In this document: piece after piece, positions 45,150 through 58,298 of the stretch | How the letters are laid out: the number at the start of each line of letters is the position of its first letter | How positions within the stretch are numbered: the first letter of the stretch is position 1 | Source of the DNA: Salticus scenicus | Lineage: Eukaryota > Arthropoda > Arachnida > Araneae > Salticidae | Length of the DNA stretch: 64,000 nucleotides | Reading direction: 5' to 3' | Assembly: GCA_963930645.1 (NCBI GenBank) | Contig: OZ005650.1 | Span: 232,790,688 to 232,854,687 of the forward strand | Translations under genes and position numbers: made by a program | The notes under the pieces: generated by a model | Told to the model about the DNA's origin: nothing | The model's database searches: none | What the model saw: the letters and a program-made list of their open reading frames with translations, nothing else

Positions 45150-47739
45150 TGTAAAAAAAAAAAGCAAGAAAGAAAAATCATGCAGTACTCGCTGATTAGT
45201 AAAACTTTCCAACTGTACGTAATTGTTGCATCGAATTACTTTTAATATACTTTGCCTACGTTATCACACAACAGACAGAAGGACTGGAAAATATACACAT
45301 AGACTAATTGATTTTAAAAATACTCTTAGGCATTTTGGAAAGTGTTAAAAAGGCTTAAAGCAAAATAAAATGAAGCCATTAGATTATAATTACAGCGTTT
45401 GATCTCTCTGAATATTTTAGTGTAGTCCTGTAAATCAGAACGTTAATCATATCATATTCTATACAAAATATTATTTTAGAATATTAACAATACATTTCAA
45501 TATTTTTATGATTTTTACAGTAGAAAGACATTTAAATATAACTTTTAATGAATTCTGTCCTAAAACGTTTGTTTTGTTGTTGTTGTCCCTGTAAACAAAC
45601 TAGTTGTACAGGACCTATTTATGTCATTTTAAATGGGGAACATTCTATAGGGAAAGTATTTATAAAAATAACAATCATAGAATGTAATGCTTTCCATTGC
45701 TTTTGGGTGTCCCTGTACACAAACCAGAAGAAATATTCACTCCATTTTCAATATGGAATATCCGATAGTGAACTTCAATAAAATATATGTTTCGAGAAAT
45801 TCCATTAATATTTACAATAGTTAGAGCACGGGCAGACAGACAGACAGATACAAAAACTAAAATCATATTCACACTTAAAATTGTTAGAATGTGTTAAAAA
45901 CGCTTAATGTAAACGAAAGTACAATTCTAGCAATTTTTTTTAATAATAGCTCTTAATATATATGGATATTTTTGTGTCACTCTATAAATCTAATGCTAAT
46001 CATGCCATATTCTATGCAAAGCAATTTTTTGTGCATATAAATAACATATTTCAAATTCCTAAAACTTCGTGGAAAATAAAGTTAATAAAATTTGATTTAT
46101 AGAAATATCTCTCATAGAGCGCAATGCTTTGGAATACTTTTGAGTGTCCCTGTATATAAATTGGTGGTGGTATTTCCTCCATTTTATACAGGAAACATCC
46201 AATAGGGAATTTGAATAACATATTTCAATTTGATTAAGATATATCTACAGTAAAGGTATGAAAATATGGTTTATAGAAATACCTCTCATAGAACACAATG
46301 CTTTGAAATACTTTCGGGTGTCCTTGTACACAAACCAGTAGAGGTATAAACTCCATTTTCAATAGGGAACATCCGAGAGTGAACTTGAATAACATATTTC
46401 AATTTCATTAAGATATGTCTACAGTAAAGGTATGAAAATATCGTTTATAGAAATACCTCTCATAGAACACAATGCTTTGAAATACTTTCGGGTTTCCCTA
46501 TACACAAACCATTAGAGGTATAAACTCCATTTTCAATAGGGAACATCCGAGAGTGAACTTGAATAACATATTTCAATTTCATTAAGATATGTCTACAGTA
46601 AAGTTATGAAAATATGGTTTATAGAAATACCTCTCATAGAACACAATGCCTTGAAATACTTTGGGGTGTCCATGTACACAAACCAGTAGAGGTATATACT
46701 CCATTTTCAATAGCGAACGTTCGAGAGTGAACTTGAATAACAAATTTCAATTTCATTAAGATATGTCTACAGTAAAGCTACGAAAATATGGTTTATAGAA
46801 ATCTCTCTCATAGTACACAATGCTTTGAAATACTTTCGGGTTTCCCTGTACACAAATCATTAGAGGTATAAACTCCATTTTCAATAGGGAACATCCGATA
46901 GTGAACTTGAATAACATATTGCAATTTCATCAAGATGTGTCTACCGTAAAGGTATAAAAATGTTGTTTATAGAAATACCTCTCATAGAACACAATGCCTT
47001 GAAATACTTTGGGGTGTCCATGTACACAAACCAGTAGAGGTATATACTCCATTTTCAATAGGGAACGTTCGAGAGTGAACTTGAATAACAAATTTCAATT
47101 TCATTAAGATATGTCTTCAGTAAAGGTATGAAAATATGGTTTATACAAATACCTCTCATAGAACACAATGCTTTGAAATACTGTCGGGTGTCCCTGTACA
47201 CAAACCAGAAGAGGTATAAATTCCATTTTCAATTGGAAATATCCGATAGTGAACTTGAATAACATGTATTAGTTACAAGAAATTCCATAAATATTTACGG
47301 GAGTTAGAGCGCGGACAGGCAGACACACAGACAGACTGCAAGACAGACACAGATACACAAAACTGAAACCATATTCATACATAAAAAGTGTTAAAAGGGT
47401 TAAAAACGCTTAACGTAAACGAAAGTACAATTCTAGCAATTCTTTATTAATAGCTCTTAATATAAATGGATATTTTTGTGTCACCCTGTAAATCTAATGC
47501 TAATCATGCTATATTCTATGCAAAGCATTTTTTTGTGCTTATAAATAACATATTTCAATTTCCTAAAACTTCGTGGAAAGTAAAGTTATTAAAATTTGAT
47601 TTATAGAAATATCTCTCATAGAACGCAATGCTTTGGAATACGTTTGAGTGTCCCTGTGTATAAATCGATGGTGGTATTTCTTCCATTTTATACAAGAAAC
47701 ATCTAATAGTGAAAAACATATTTCAATTTCATTAAGATA
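45150..47739 (+). repeat. Complex satellite array, block 2
   Basis: It starts with the same leader text as block 1 (ATCATGCAGTACTCGCTGAT) and continues as tandem monomers of about 174 bp. GAACACAATG occurs at 46291, 46465 and 46639, exactly 174 bp apart, and again with one change at 46813. Monomers carry CGGGTGTCCCTGTACAC-type, TCCATTTTCAATAGGGAAC and TTTCATTAAGATATGTCTAC blocks. The last part from about 46475 belongs to the 3211-bp triplicated unit. Confidence 0.9.
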
Positions 47740-49626
47740 CTAGCTGGAACCCGTCGACTTCGACGGTCATTTTATTAACCGTAATGTTTCAAAAATCGTT
47801 CTATCATTATTTAAATGTATTTCAAGTTAAAACATCTAATATAATTTACAACATTTCACTTAAAAAAAAAAAAGAAATTCTGAAAAATGGTTATAAATTG
47901 AAATACTATATATGACATCACTTTCTACAAAGTACTGTCAATGTGACGTCAAACTGACTCCAAATAAAACAGATGCTATCTTTTATTTTCTGTTTCTTTT
48001 AATACCAAGGCTACATGTTATCTGACCCGCCCGGCGTTGCCAGGACCCATGATAATAACCTTAATTGAACCTTAAATTTGTATGATTTTATATTTTTAAC
48101 TCGATTTTGTTTGAATTTCTATTTCTAAATAAAGGCATCGCAAAAAAAATAATCAGCTGTAACAAAAAAATTACCTCGAACCGAACGAAACTCAGTCTTG
48201 TTACACCGGTGTCTGCGGCAGCACATACGTGTGCCGCTAATAACATAAAAAAAAAATCCCCAAAATTAACCTGCAACCGAAAGAACCCGCCCGGTGTTGC
48301 CCGGGCCCATGATAATAACCTTAACTGCACCTTAAATTTGTATGGTTTTATATCTTTAACTCGATTTTGTTTGAAGTTCTATTTTTAAATGAAAATATCA
48401 CAAAAAATAATAATAATCATCTATAACAACAAAAAAAAATTACTTCAAACAGAACGGAACTCGGGTTCGTATCCCAGTGCCTGTGGCACGTATATGCAGG
48501 CCGCTATTAACATGAAAAAATTCTCAAAAATTAACCTTGAACCGAACGAACCTCTGACTCGTGTTACCGCTGCCTGTGGCTGCGGCACCGTATAGCAGGC
48601 ATGCTACGCACGCGCTGCAAAATCCTCTGTCCTCCAGCAAGGAGCGCATTATGTTGTATACGAACATCACCAATCACCTTGAATTTCCAAGACCTTTCAA
48701 ATAAGGTGTCACATGGTGGTGTCAACTGCAAAATCCTTTAGTTGCACTTTCCACCGCCAGGGGCCGCAGTTTGTTCTGTACGAACATCACCAACGGTGAC
48801 GAAATACCAAGACCTTTAAAATAAGATATAACATGATAGGGTCTACTACAAAATCACCTAGTTCCATTTTTCACCACCAGGGGGGCGCACTATATTGTAA
48901 ACAAACATCCCCAATCAACATGAAATTTCAAGACCTCTATCACCAATCGCCTTGGATTTCCAAGACCTTTTAAATAAGGTGTCACATGGTTTTGTCAACT
49001 GCCAAATCTTTTAGTTCCACTTTCCACCGCCAGGGGGCGCACTGTGTTCTGTACGAACATCACCAATGGTCAGGAAATACCAAGACCTTTAAAATAAGAT
49101 GTAACATGATTGGGTCTACAGCAAAATCACTTAGTTCCATTTTTCACCACCAGGGGTCGCACTATACTGTATACAAACATCCCCAATTGACATGAAATTT
49201 CAAGACGTTTAAAATGAGGTGCTACATGTGTGGGTCTAGAACGGATTTCCCTCTCAAACTAATTTACCCCCTTTCCCCTCCCCTCCAAATCTACTTTCCC
49301 CCTTTAAAATCGAAAATTCCAAATTCGCCGATATTGATTTTTTAGTATTCGACTCTAGTCCCCATATGTACAATTTCTTCACAGTGAAGTAATTTGAAGC
49401 TTAGTTAAGCTCGTAAACGTGTTTTTAACCCGAAACGGGTGGGAAACGGTTTCCCACCCGTTCCCCCCGGGGAGGGAAACCGTTCGACTTTTTTTAATTT
49501 TTCTCTTCTCATGGCACATCTACAGACCAAGACCTTTTTTTAGACACCTCAACCAAATTTTTACACCAAGTAGTTCTCTCAATATAGTGGAGACAGACAA
49601 AAACGTGTTTCAAATTAATATATAGA
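47740..49626 (+). mobile_element. CTAGCTGG...ATATAGA mobile element in satellite, copy 1
   Basis: 1,887 bp inserted in the satellite phrase AAGATA/TGTCTAC, with no target-site duplication (insertion between A and T). It starts CTAGCTGGAACCCGTCGACT and ends AATTAATATATAGA. Internally it has two related blocks about 262 bp apart, each with CCCGCCCGG...GTTGCC then CCATGATAATAACCTTAA. It then has the GGGGGCGC array (48632-49162), a C-rich part shared with 20680-21680, and a palindromic section (GAAACGGTTTCCC region, about 49434-49485). A-T insertion without duplication is a Helitron trait, but the canonical TC start and CTRR end are not evident. No Rep/helicase or transposase frame is present. 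Confidence 0.8.
48632..49162 (+). promoter_or_regulatory. Array of five CTCF-core-like motifs, copy 1
   Basis: Motifs start at 48632 (CTCCAGCAAGGAGCGCA), 48752 (CACCGCCAGGGGCCGCAG), 48872 (CACCACCAGGGGGGCGCAC), 49025 (CACCGCCAGGGGGCGCAC) and 49145 (CACCACCAGGGGTCGCAC). Spacings are 120, 120, 153 and 120 bp. They sit inside tandem units with TTAGTTCCATTTTTC before and TGTATACAAACATC or TGTACGAACATCACC after. The best (49025) agrees with the CTCF consensus CCASYAGRKGGCRS at 13 of 14 core positions. CTCF binds such sites through its zinc fingers and sets insulator and loop boundaries. Whether these are bound is unknown; the motif match is what is seen. Confidence 0.5.
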
Positions 49627-50950
49627 TGTCTACAGTAAAGGTATGAAAATGTGGTTTATAGAAATACCTCTCATAGAACACAATACTTTGAAATACTTTC
49701 GGGTTTCCCTATACACAAACCATTAGAGGTATAAACTCCATTTTCAATAGGGAACATCCGAGAGTGAACTTGAATAACATATTTCAATTTCATTAAGATA
49801 TGTCTACAGTAAAGTTATGAAAATATGGTTTATAGAAATACCTCTCATAGAACACAATGCCTTGAAATACTTTGGGGTGTCCATGTACACAAACCAGTAG
49901 AGGTATATACTCCATTTTCAATAGGGAACGTTCGAGAGTGAACTTGAATAACAAATTTCAATTTCATTAAGATATGTCTACAGTAAAGCTACGAAAATAT
50001 GGTTTATAGAAATCTCTCTCATAGTACACAATGCTTTGAAATACTTTCGGGTTTCCCTGTACACAAATCATTAGAGGTATAAACTCCATTTTCAATAGGG
50101 AACATCCGATAGTGAACTTGAATAACATATTGCAATTTCATCAAGATGTGTCTACCGTAAAGGTATAAAAATGTTGTTTATAGAAATACCTCTCATAGAA
50201 CACAATGCCTTGAAATACTTTGGGGTGTCCATGTACACAAACCAGTAGAGGTATATACTCCATTTTCAATAGGGAACGTTCGAGAGTGAACTTGAATAAC
50301 AAATTTCAATTTCATTAAGATATGTCTTCAGTAAAGGTATGAAAATATGGTTTATACAAATACCTCTCATAGAACACAATGCTTTGAAATACTGTCGGGT
50401 GTCCCTGTACACAAACCAGAAGAGGTATAAATTCCATTTTCAATTGGAAATATCCGATAGTGAACTTGAATAACATGTATTAGTTACAAGAAATTCCATA
50501 AATATTTACGGGAGTTAGAGCGCGGACAGGCAGACACACAGACAGACTGCAAGACAGACACAGATACACAAAACTGAAACCATATTCATACATAAAAAGT
50601 GTTAAAAGGGTTAAAAACGCTTAACGTAAACGAAAGTACAATTCTAGCAATTCTTTATTAATAGCTCTTAATATAAATGGATATTTTTGTGTCACCCTGT
50701 AAATCTAATGCTAATCATGCTATATTCTATGCAAAGCATTTTTTTGTGCTTATAAATAACATATTTCAATTTCCTAAAACTTCGTGGAAAGTAAAGTTAT
50801 TAAAATTTGATTTATAGAAATATCTCTCATAGAACGCAATGCTTTGGAATACGTTTGAGTGTCCCTGTGTATAAATCGATGGTGGTATTTCTTCCATTTT
50901 ATACAAGAAACATCTAATAGTGAAAAACATATTTCAATTTCATTAAGATA
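49627..50950 (+). repeat. Satellite part of the second 3211-bp unit
   Basis: The monomers are the same as 46416-47739. The first monomer is recombinant: AATACTTTG (A at 49685) is the type found after the last mobile element copy, whereas CGGGTTTCC (T at 49705) is the type found in the first unit. Confidence 0.93.
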
Positions 50951-52837
50951 CTAGCTGGAACCCGTCGACTTCGACGGTCATTTTATTAACCGTAATGTTT
51001 CAAAAATCGTTCTATCATTATTTAAATGTATTTCAAGTTAAAACATCTAATATAATTTACAACATTTCACTTAAAAAAAAAAAAGAAATTCTGAAAAATG
51101 GTTATAAATTGAAATACTATATATGACATCACTTTCTACAAAGTACTGTCAATGTGACGTCAAACTGACTCCAAATAAAACAGATGCTATCTTTTATTTT
51201 CTGTTTCTTTTAATACCAAGGCTACATGTTATCTGACCCGCCCGGCGTTGCCAGGACCCATGATAATAACCTTAATTGAACCTTAAATTTGTATGATTTT
51301 ATATTTTTAACTCGATTTTGTTTGAATTTCTATTTCTAAATAAAGGCATCGCAAAAAAAATAATCAGCTGTAACAAAAAAATTACCTCGAACCGAACGAA
51401 ACTCAGTCTTGTTACACCGGTGTCTGCGGCAGCACATACGTGTGCCGCTAATAACATAAAAAAAAAATCCCCAAAATTAACCTGCAACCGAAAGAACCCG
51501 CCCGGTGTTGCCCGGGCCCATGATAATAACCTTAACTGCACCTTAAATTTGTATGGTTTTATATCTTTAACTCGATTTTGTTTGAAGTTCTATTTTTAAA
51601 TGAAAATATCACAAAAAATAATAATAATCATCTATAACAACAAAAAAAAATTACTTCAAACAGAACGGAACTCGGGTTCGTATCCCAGTGCCTGTGGCAC
51701 GTATATGCAGGCCGCTATTAACATGAAAAAATTCTCAAAAATTAACCTTGAACCGAACGAACCTCTGACTCGTGTTACCGCTGCCTGTGGCTGCGGCACC
51801 GTATAGCAGGCATGCTACGCACGCGCTGCAAAATCCTCTGTCCTCCAGCAGGGAGCGCATTATGTTGTATACGAACATCACCAATCACCTTGAATTTCCA
51901 AGACCTTTCAAATAAGGTGTCACATGGTGGTGTCAACTGCAAAATCCTTTAGTTGCACTTTCCACCGCCAGGGGCCGCAGTTTGTTCTGTACGAACATCA
52001 CCAACGGTGACGAAATACCAAGACCTTTAAAATAAGATATAACATGATAGGGTCTACTACAAAATCACCTAGTTCCATTTTTCACCACCAGGGGGGCGCA
52101 CTATATTGTAAACAAACATCCCCAATCAACATGAAATTTCAAGACCTCTATCACCAATCGCCTTGGATTTCCAAGACCTTTTAAATAAGGTGTCACATGG
52201 TTTTGTCAACTGCCAAATCTTTTAGTTCCACTTTCCACCGCCAGGGGGCGCACTGTGTTCTGTACGAACATCACCAATGGTCAGGAAATACCAAGACCTT
52301 TAAAATAAGATGTAACATGATTGGGTCTACAGCAAAATCACTTAGTTCCATTTTTCACCACCAGGGGTCGCACTATACTGTATACAAACATCCCCAATTG
52401 ACATGAAATTTCAAGACGTTTAAAATGAGGTGCTACATGTGTGGGTCTAGAACGGATTTCCCTCTCAAACTAATTTACCCCCTTTCCCCTCCCCTCCAAA
52501 TCTACTTTCCCCCTTTAAAATCGAAAATTCCAAATTCGCCGATATTGATTTTTTAGTATTCGACTCTAGTCCCCATATGTACAATTTCTTCACAGTGAAG
52601 TAATTTGAAGCTTAGTTAAGCTCGTAAACGTGTTTTTAACCCGAAACGGGTGGGAAACGGTTTCCCACCCGTTCCCCCCGGGGAGGGAAACCGTTCGACT
52701 TTTTTTAATTTTTCTCTTCTCATGGCACATCTACAGACCAAGACCTTTTTTTAGACACCTCAACCAAATTTTTACACCAAGTAGTTCTCTCAATATAGTG
52801 GAGACAGACAAAAACGTGTTTCAAATTAATATATAGA
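50951..52837 (+). mobile_element. CTAGCTGG...ATATAGA mobile element, copy 2
   Basis: Essentially identical to copy 1 (47740-49626). It carries G rather than A at 51851. Because flanks are also identical, this arose by duplication of the whole unit, not by a separate insertion. Confidence 0.9.
51843..52373 (+). promoter_or_regulatory. CTCF-core-like array, copy 2
   Basis: Same five motifs as copy 1 at +3211, starting at 51843, 51963, 52083, 52236 and 52356. The first differs by one base (CAGCAGGGAGCGC), making it slightly closer to the consensus. Confidence 0.48.
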
Positions 52838-54161
52838 TGTCTACAGTAAAGGTATGAAAATGTGGTTTATAGAAATACCTCTCATAGAACACAATACTTT
52901 GAAATACTTTCGGGTTTCCCTATACACAAACCATTAGAGGTATAAACTCCATTTTCAATAGGGAACATCCGAGAGTGAACTTGAATAACATATTTCAATT
53001 TCATTAAGATATGTCTACAGTAAAGTTATGAAAATATGGTTTATAGAAATACCTCTCATAGAACACAATGCCTTGAAATACTTTGGGGTGTCCATGTACA
53101 CAAACCAGTAGAGGTATATACTCCATTTTCAATAGGGAACGTTCGAGAGTGAACTTGAATAACAAATTTCAATTTCATTAAGATATGTCTACAGTAAAGC
53201 TACGAAAATATGGTTTATAGAAATCTCTCTCATAGTACACAATGCTTTGAAATACTTTCGGGTTTCCCTGTACACAAATCATTAGAGGTATAAACTCCAT
53301 TTTCAATAGGGAACATCCGATAGTGAACTTGAATAACATATTGCAATTTCATCAAGATGTGTCTACCGTAAAGGTATAAAAATGTTGTTTATAGAAATAC
53401 CTCTCATAGAACACAATGCCTTGAAATACTTTGGGGTGTCCATGTACACAAACCAGTAGAGGTATATACTCCATTTTCAATAGGGAACGTTCGAGAGTGA
53501 ACTTGAATAACAAATTTCAATTTCATTAAGATATGTCTTCAGTAAAGGTATGAAAATATGGTTTATACAAATACCTCTCATAGAACACAATGCTTTGAAA
53601 TACTGTCGGGTGTCCCTGTACACAAACCAGAAGAGGTATAAATTCCATTTTCAATTGGAAATATCCGATAGTGAACTTGAATAACATGTATTAGTTACAA
53701 GAAATTCCATAAATATTTACGGGAGTTAGAGCGCGGACAGGCAGACACACAGACAGACTGCAAGACAGACACAGATACACAAAACTGAAACCATATTCAT
53801 ACATAAAAAGTGTTAAAAGGGTTAAAAACGCTTAACGTAAACGAAAGTACAATTCTAGCAATTCTTTATTAATAGCTCTTAATATAAATGGATATTTTTG
53901 TGTCACCCTGTAAATCTAATGCTAATCATGCTATATTCTATGCAAAGCATTTTTTTGTGCTTATAAATAACATATTTCAATTTCCTAAAACTTCGTGGAA
54001 AGTAAAGTTATTAAAATTTGATTTATAGAAATATCTCTCATAGAACGCAATGCTTTGGAATACGTTTGAGTGTCCCTGTGTATAAATCGATGGTGGTATT
54101 TCTTCCATTTTATACAAGAAACATCTAATAGTGAAAAACATATTTCAATTTCATTAAGATA
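52838..54161 (+). repeat. Satellite part of the third 3211-bp unit
   Basis: Same monomers as 49627-50950, including the recombinant first monomer (A at 52896, T at 52916). Confidence 0.93.
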
Positions 54162-56048
54162 CTAGCTGGAACCCGTCGACTTCGACGGTCATTTTATTAA
54201 CCGTAATGTTTCAAAAATCGTTCTATCATTATTTAAATGTATTTCAAGTTAAAACATCTAATATAATTTACAACATTTCACTTAAAAAAAAAAAAGAAAT
54301 TGTGAAAAATGGTTATAAATTGAAATACTATATATGACATCACTTTCTACAAAGTACTGTCAATGTGACGTCAAACTGACTCCAAATAAAACAGATGCTA
54401 TCTTTTATTTTCTGTTTCTTTTAATACCAAGGCTACATGTTATCTGACCCGCCCGGCGTTGCCAGGACCCATGATAATAACCTTAATTGAACCTTAAATT
54501 TGTATGATTTTATATTTTTAACTCGATTTTGTTTGAATTTCTATTTCTAAATAAAGGCATCGCAAAAAAAATAATCAGCTGTAACAAAAAAATTACCTCG
54601 AACCGAACGAAACTCAGTCTTGTGACACCGGTGTCTGCGGCAGCACATACGTGTGCCGCTAATAACATAAAAAAAAAATCCCCAAAATTAACCTGCAACC
54701 GAAAGAACCCGCCCGGTGTTGCCCGGGCCCATGATAATAACCTTAACTGCACCTTAAATTTGTATGGTTTTATATCTTTAACTCGATTTTGTTTGAAGTT
54801 CTATTTTTAAATGAAAATATCACAAAAAATAATAATAATCATCTATAACAACAAAAAAAAATTACTTCAAACAGAACGGAACTCGGGTTCGTATCCCAGT
54901 GCCTGTGGCACGTATATGCAGGCCGCTATTAACATGAAAAAATTCTCAAAAATTAACCTTGAACCGAACGAACCTCTGACTCGTGTTACCGCTGCCTGTG
55001 GCTGCGGCACCGTATAGCAGGCATGCTACGCACGCGCTGCAAAATCCTCTGTCCTCCAGCAGGGAGCGCATTATGTTGTATACGAACATCACCAATCACC
55101 TTGAATTTCCAAGACCTTTCAAATAAGGTGTCACATGGTGGTGTCAACTGCAAAATCCTTTAGTTGCACTTTCCACCGCCAGGGGCCGCAGTTTGTTCTG
55201 TACGAACATCACCAACGGTGACGAAATACCAAGACCTTTAAAATAAGATATAACATGATAGGGTCTACTACAAAATCACCTAGTTCCATTTTTCACCACC
55301 AGGGGGGCGCACTATATTGTAAACAAACATCCCCAATCAACATGAAATTTCAAGACCTCTATCACCAATCGCCTTGGATTTCCAAGACCTTTTAAATAAG
55401 GTGTCACATGGTTTTGTCAACTGCCAAATCTTTTAGTTCCACTTTCCACCGCCAGGGGGCGCACTGTGTTCTGTACGAACATCACCAATGGTCAGGAAAT
55501 ACCAAGACCTTTAAAATAAGATGTAACATGATTGGGTCTACAGCAAAATCACTTAGTTCCATTTTTCACCACCAGGGGTCGCACTATACTGTATACAAAC
55601 ATCCCCAATTGACATGAAATTTCAAGACGTTTAAAATGAGGTGCTACATGTGTGGGTCTAGAACGGATTTCCCTCTCAAACTAATTTACCCCCTTTCCCC
55701 TCCCCTCCAAATCTACTTTCCCCCTTTAAAATCGAAAATTCCAAATTCGCCGATATTGATTTTTTAGTATTCGACTCTAGTCCCCATATGTACAATTTCT
55801 TCACAGTGAAGTAATTTGAAGCTTAGTTAAGCTCGTAAACGTGTTTTTAACCCGAAACGGGTGGGAAACGGTTTCCCACCCGTTCCCCCCGGGGAGGGAA
55901 ACCGTTCGACTTTTTTTAATTTTTCTCTTCTCATGGCACATCTACAGACCAAGACCTTTTTTTAGACACCTCAACCAAATTTTTACACCAAGTAGTTCTC
56001 TCAATATAGTGGAGACAGACAAAAACGTGTTTCAAATTAATATATAGA
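54162..56048 (+). mobile_element. CTAGCTGG...ATATAGA mobile element, copy 3
   Basis: Essentially identical to copies 1 and 2, with private G at 54302 and 54624. Its right flank (56049 onwards) is the unduplicated satellite, with A at 56107-type and CGGGTGTCC text, that is, the parental monomer. Confidence 0.9.
55054..55584 (+). promoter_or_regulatory. CTCF-core-like array, copy 3
   Basis: Same five motifs at +6422 from copy 1, starting at 55054, 55174, 55294, 55447 and 55567. Confidence 0.48.
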
Positions 56049-56517
56049 TGTCTACAGTAAAGGTATGAAAATGTGGTTTATAGAAATACCTCTCATAGAA
56101 CACAATACTTTGAAATACTTTCGGGTGTCCCTATACACAAACCATTAGAGGTATAAACTCCATTTACAATAGGGAACATCCGATAGTGAACTTGAATCAC
56201 ATATTTTAATTTAATTAAGATATGTCTACAATAAAGCTATGAAAATATGGTTTATAGAAATACCTCTCATAGAACACAATGCTTTGAAATACTTTAGGAT
56301 GTCCCTGTACACATACCAGTCGTGGTATAAACAACATTTTCAATAGGGAAAGTCCGATAGTAAACTTGAATAATATATTTCAATTTCATTAAGATATGTC
56401 TATAAAGAAGGTATGAAAATATAGTTTATAGAAATACCTCTCATAGAACACAATGCTTTGAAATACTTTCGGGTGTCGCTGTACACAAACCAGTTAAGGT
56501 ATAAACTTTATTTTCAA
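56049..56517 (+). repeat. Satellite after the triplication
   Basis: Nearly three monomers of the 174-bp type, ending at AACTTTATTTTCAA where the next mobile element is inserted. The missing part of that monomer resumes at 59817. Confidence 0.88.
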
Positions 56518-56985
56518 CTAGCTGACCCGTCCGGCTTCGCACTGATGAACAAATTTTAGTTAAAGATGGATTGATATGTAAAAAATCAAGAAATATATCA
56601 GTTTATATGTTATAGTCAGGCAATATTATTAACTGGAAAGTCAAAATATAATTTTACAATTATTTTTTTTAATTAGTTGTTAAATGTTGGCAATTTTTAC
56701 TTAATGCTATTTATTTATTTATTTATTTATTTCATAAAAAGAAACATTTCTTTACTCATGAATAAAAAATATTGAAAAATAAACCTATGACATGAAAATG
56801 TTTTTGATAAAATTGACGTCATAATAGCTTTAATTATTATTTATTTTTTCATTTCGCAAATATATTTAATTTTTTCCACAATTGATTATTATTTTAATAA
56901 TGTATATTAAAGGAGAAATCAATAATATGAAACAATATTCGTACAATATATACTATTACAGAATCTGGTGTGAAACAACCACACG

Positions 56986-57824
56986 ACTTCCATTACCCAC
57001 TATTACACGTAATATATACAATTTTTTGGAGATATTACTTGCATTTTTTGAGATTTTCGAGTAAGAGAAACTTGATACACGTATAAAGACACATACAACA
57101 GAGTTTGCATAGCGAGTTAAAAAATAAGGGGAAAAAAATAGATAGTTATTTTTTTAAACACGAATTTCCGAGATCTAAAACTGAACTACCTAATCAGGAT
57201 GACCGTTAATATTCCTGTAATAAGCACGTAATACTTGAGAAAGGTTATCTAAATTGGATTAAAGAAAAAATTTTCAAGAATACGTTAGAGCCGTTTTTGA
57301 GATGCCAACTTTTACCAAAACTTAACATACTCAATTATTGACCTAAAAACAATAATTACATACAAAAGGATATTTAATAGGAAGTTAACATGGCGAGTTT
57401 GAAAAAAATCCGTACAGGCGTTTTTAAAGGAACGCACTTGCGAAGTCTGAAATTGAGCTTTTTATAGAGGACGCCTATCAATTTTCCTGAACTAAGCAAC
57501 TTTTCAATCGAAAGGGCATCTAATATATTATTTATATAGCAACTTTGAAGAAAATCATTGGAGGTGTTTTTGAATATGGGCTTAGGGTCCCATTTCTGGT
57601 TTTCGATGACCCAATTCCGGTTTTTCAATTTTCACGAAAATTTGGAAAATTTATCTGTACACCAGACCTGAATCACTTGTGAAGTTTAGTAGTTCTATTT
57701 TTATTAGTTTGGAGCTATGACAGCCAGAAGATTACACACACACGTGCACATATACACACACACTGACCAATTGCCAAAACCTATACAATACTTCCACTAC
57801 CTACGGTAGTAGGGTAATTGAAGT
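56986..57824. mobile_element. ACTTCCATTACCC-family MITE, nested
   Basis: 839 bp. It starts ACTTCCATTACCCAC and ends GGGTAATTGAAGT, again preceded by a near-palindromic copy of the end (57790-57824). The interior shares TTAGAGCCGTTTTTGAGAT and GGTTTTTCAATTTTCACGAA with 40835-41526, and an ACACACACGTGCACATATAC tract near the right end. Confidence 0.72.
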
Positions 57825-58298
57825 AAACACATACATCTCGTATTTACTACGATAATATACAGATTTTCGTATTACGTTTTCGATCGCCAAATACAAAAAT
57901 CGCCAATGACGATAGATATCAAATCTATGCTTTGTTTTCAATTAAAATATTGAAAATTTTAATTAAAAATTTATTTTACCAAAATTTATTATAGTTTCTA
58001 GCACTTAGAGAGAGACAGTGTAACTTTTGATTGTTGACAGAAAAAAAAAAAAAAAGCAATCGGCTTTTTAGTTCTAGCGATCGTTCTCTACATATGCATA
58101 TAAACCTTTCTTTTTTTTATATTAGTATAGCTATAGAGCATAGGTATATTAAATAGGTTTCCAGTCAACATAATGTAACTCAAATAATTAAATGCTATTT
58201 ACATTTCAGTAATGGCTGTATGCGCTATGTATATTGAGCTACTTGCCATAACTGTTAGTTGCTAAAAATAGTCGCCAAATAAATTTAAACATCTCAAT

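Larger units (their letters stand above)
46475..56107 (+). repeat. Three tandem copies of a 3211-bp unit
   Basis: Every landmark recurs at exactly +3211 and +6422. The unit consists of satellite monomers (1.3 kb) plus a 1,887-bp mobile element. By eye the three copies differ at very few bases: A at 48640 versus G at 51851 and 55062, C at 47880 and 51091 versus G at 54302, and T at 48202 and 51413 versus G at 54624. Variant bases in the satellite around the unit junction show recombinant types at the two internal junctions and parental types at the outer ones, which fits unequal exchange between satellite monomers on either side of the mobile element. Confidence 0.95.

Noticed and set aside
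48088..56047. Recurrent open frames of 68-93 codons in the triplicated unit
   Set aside because: They are identical only because the DNA is triplicated. Both strands are open at once and the products look like random translation of A-rich and C-rich repeat.
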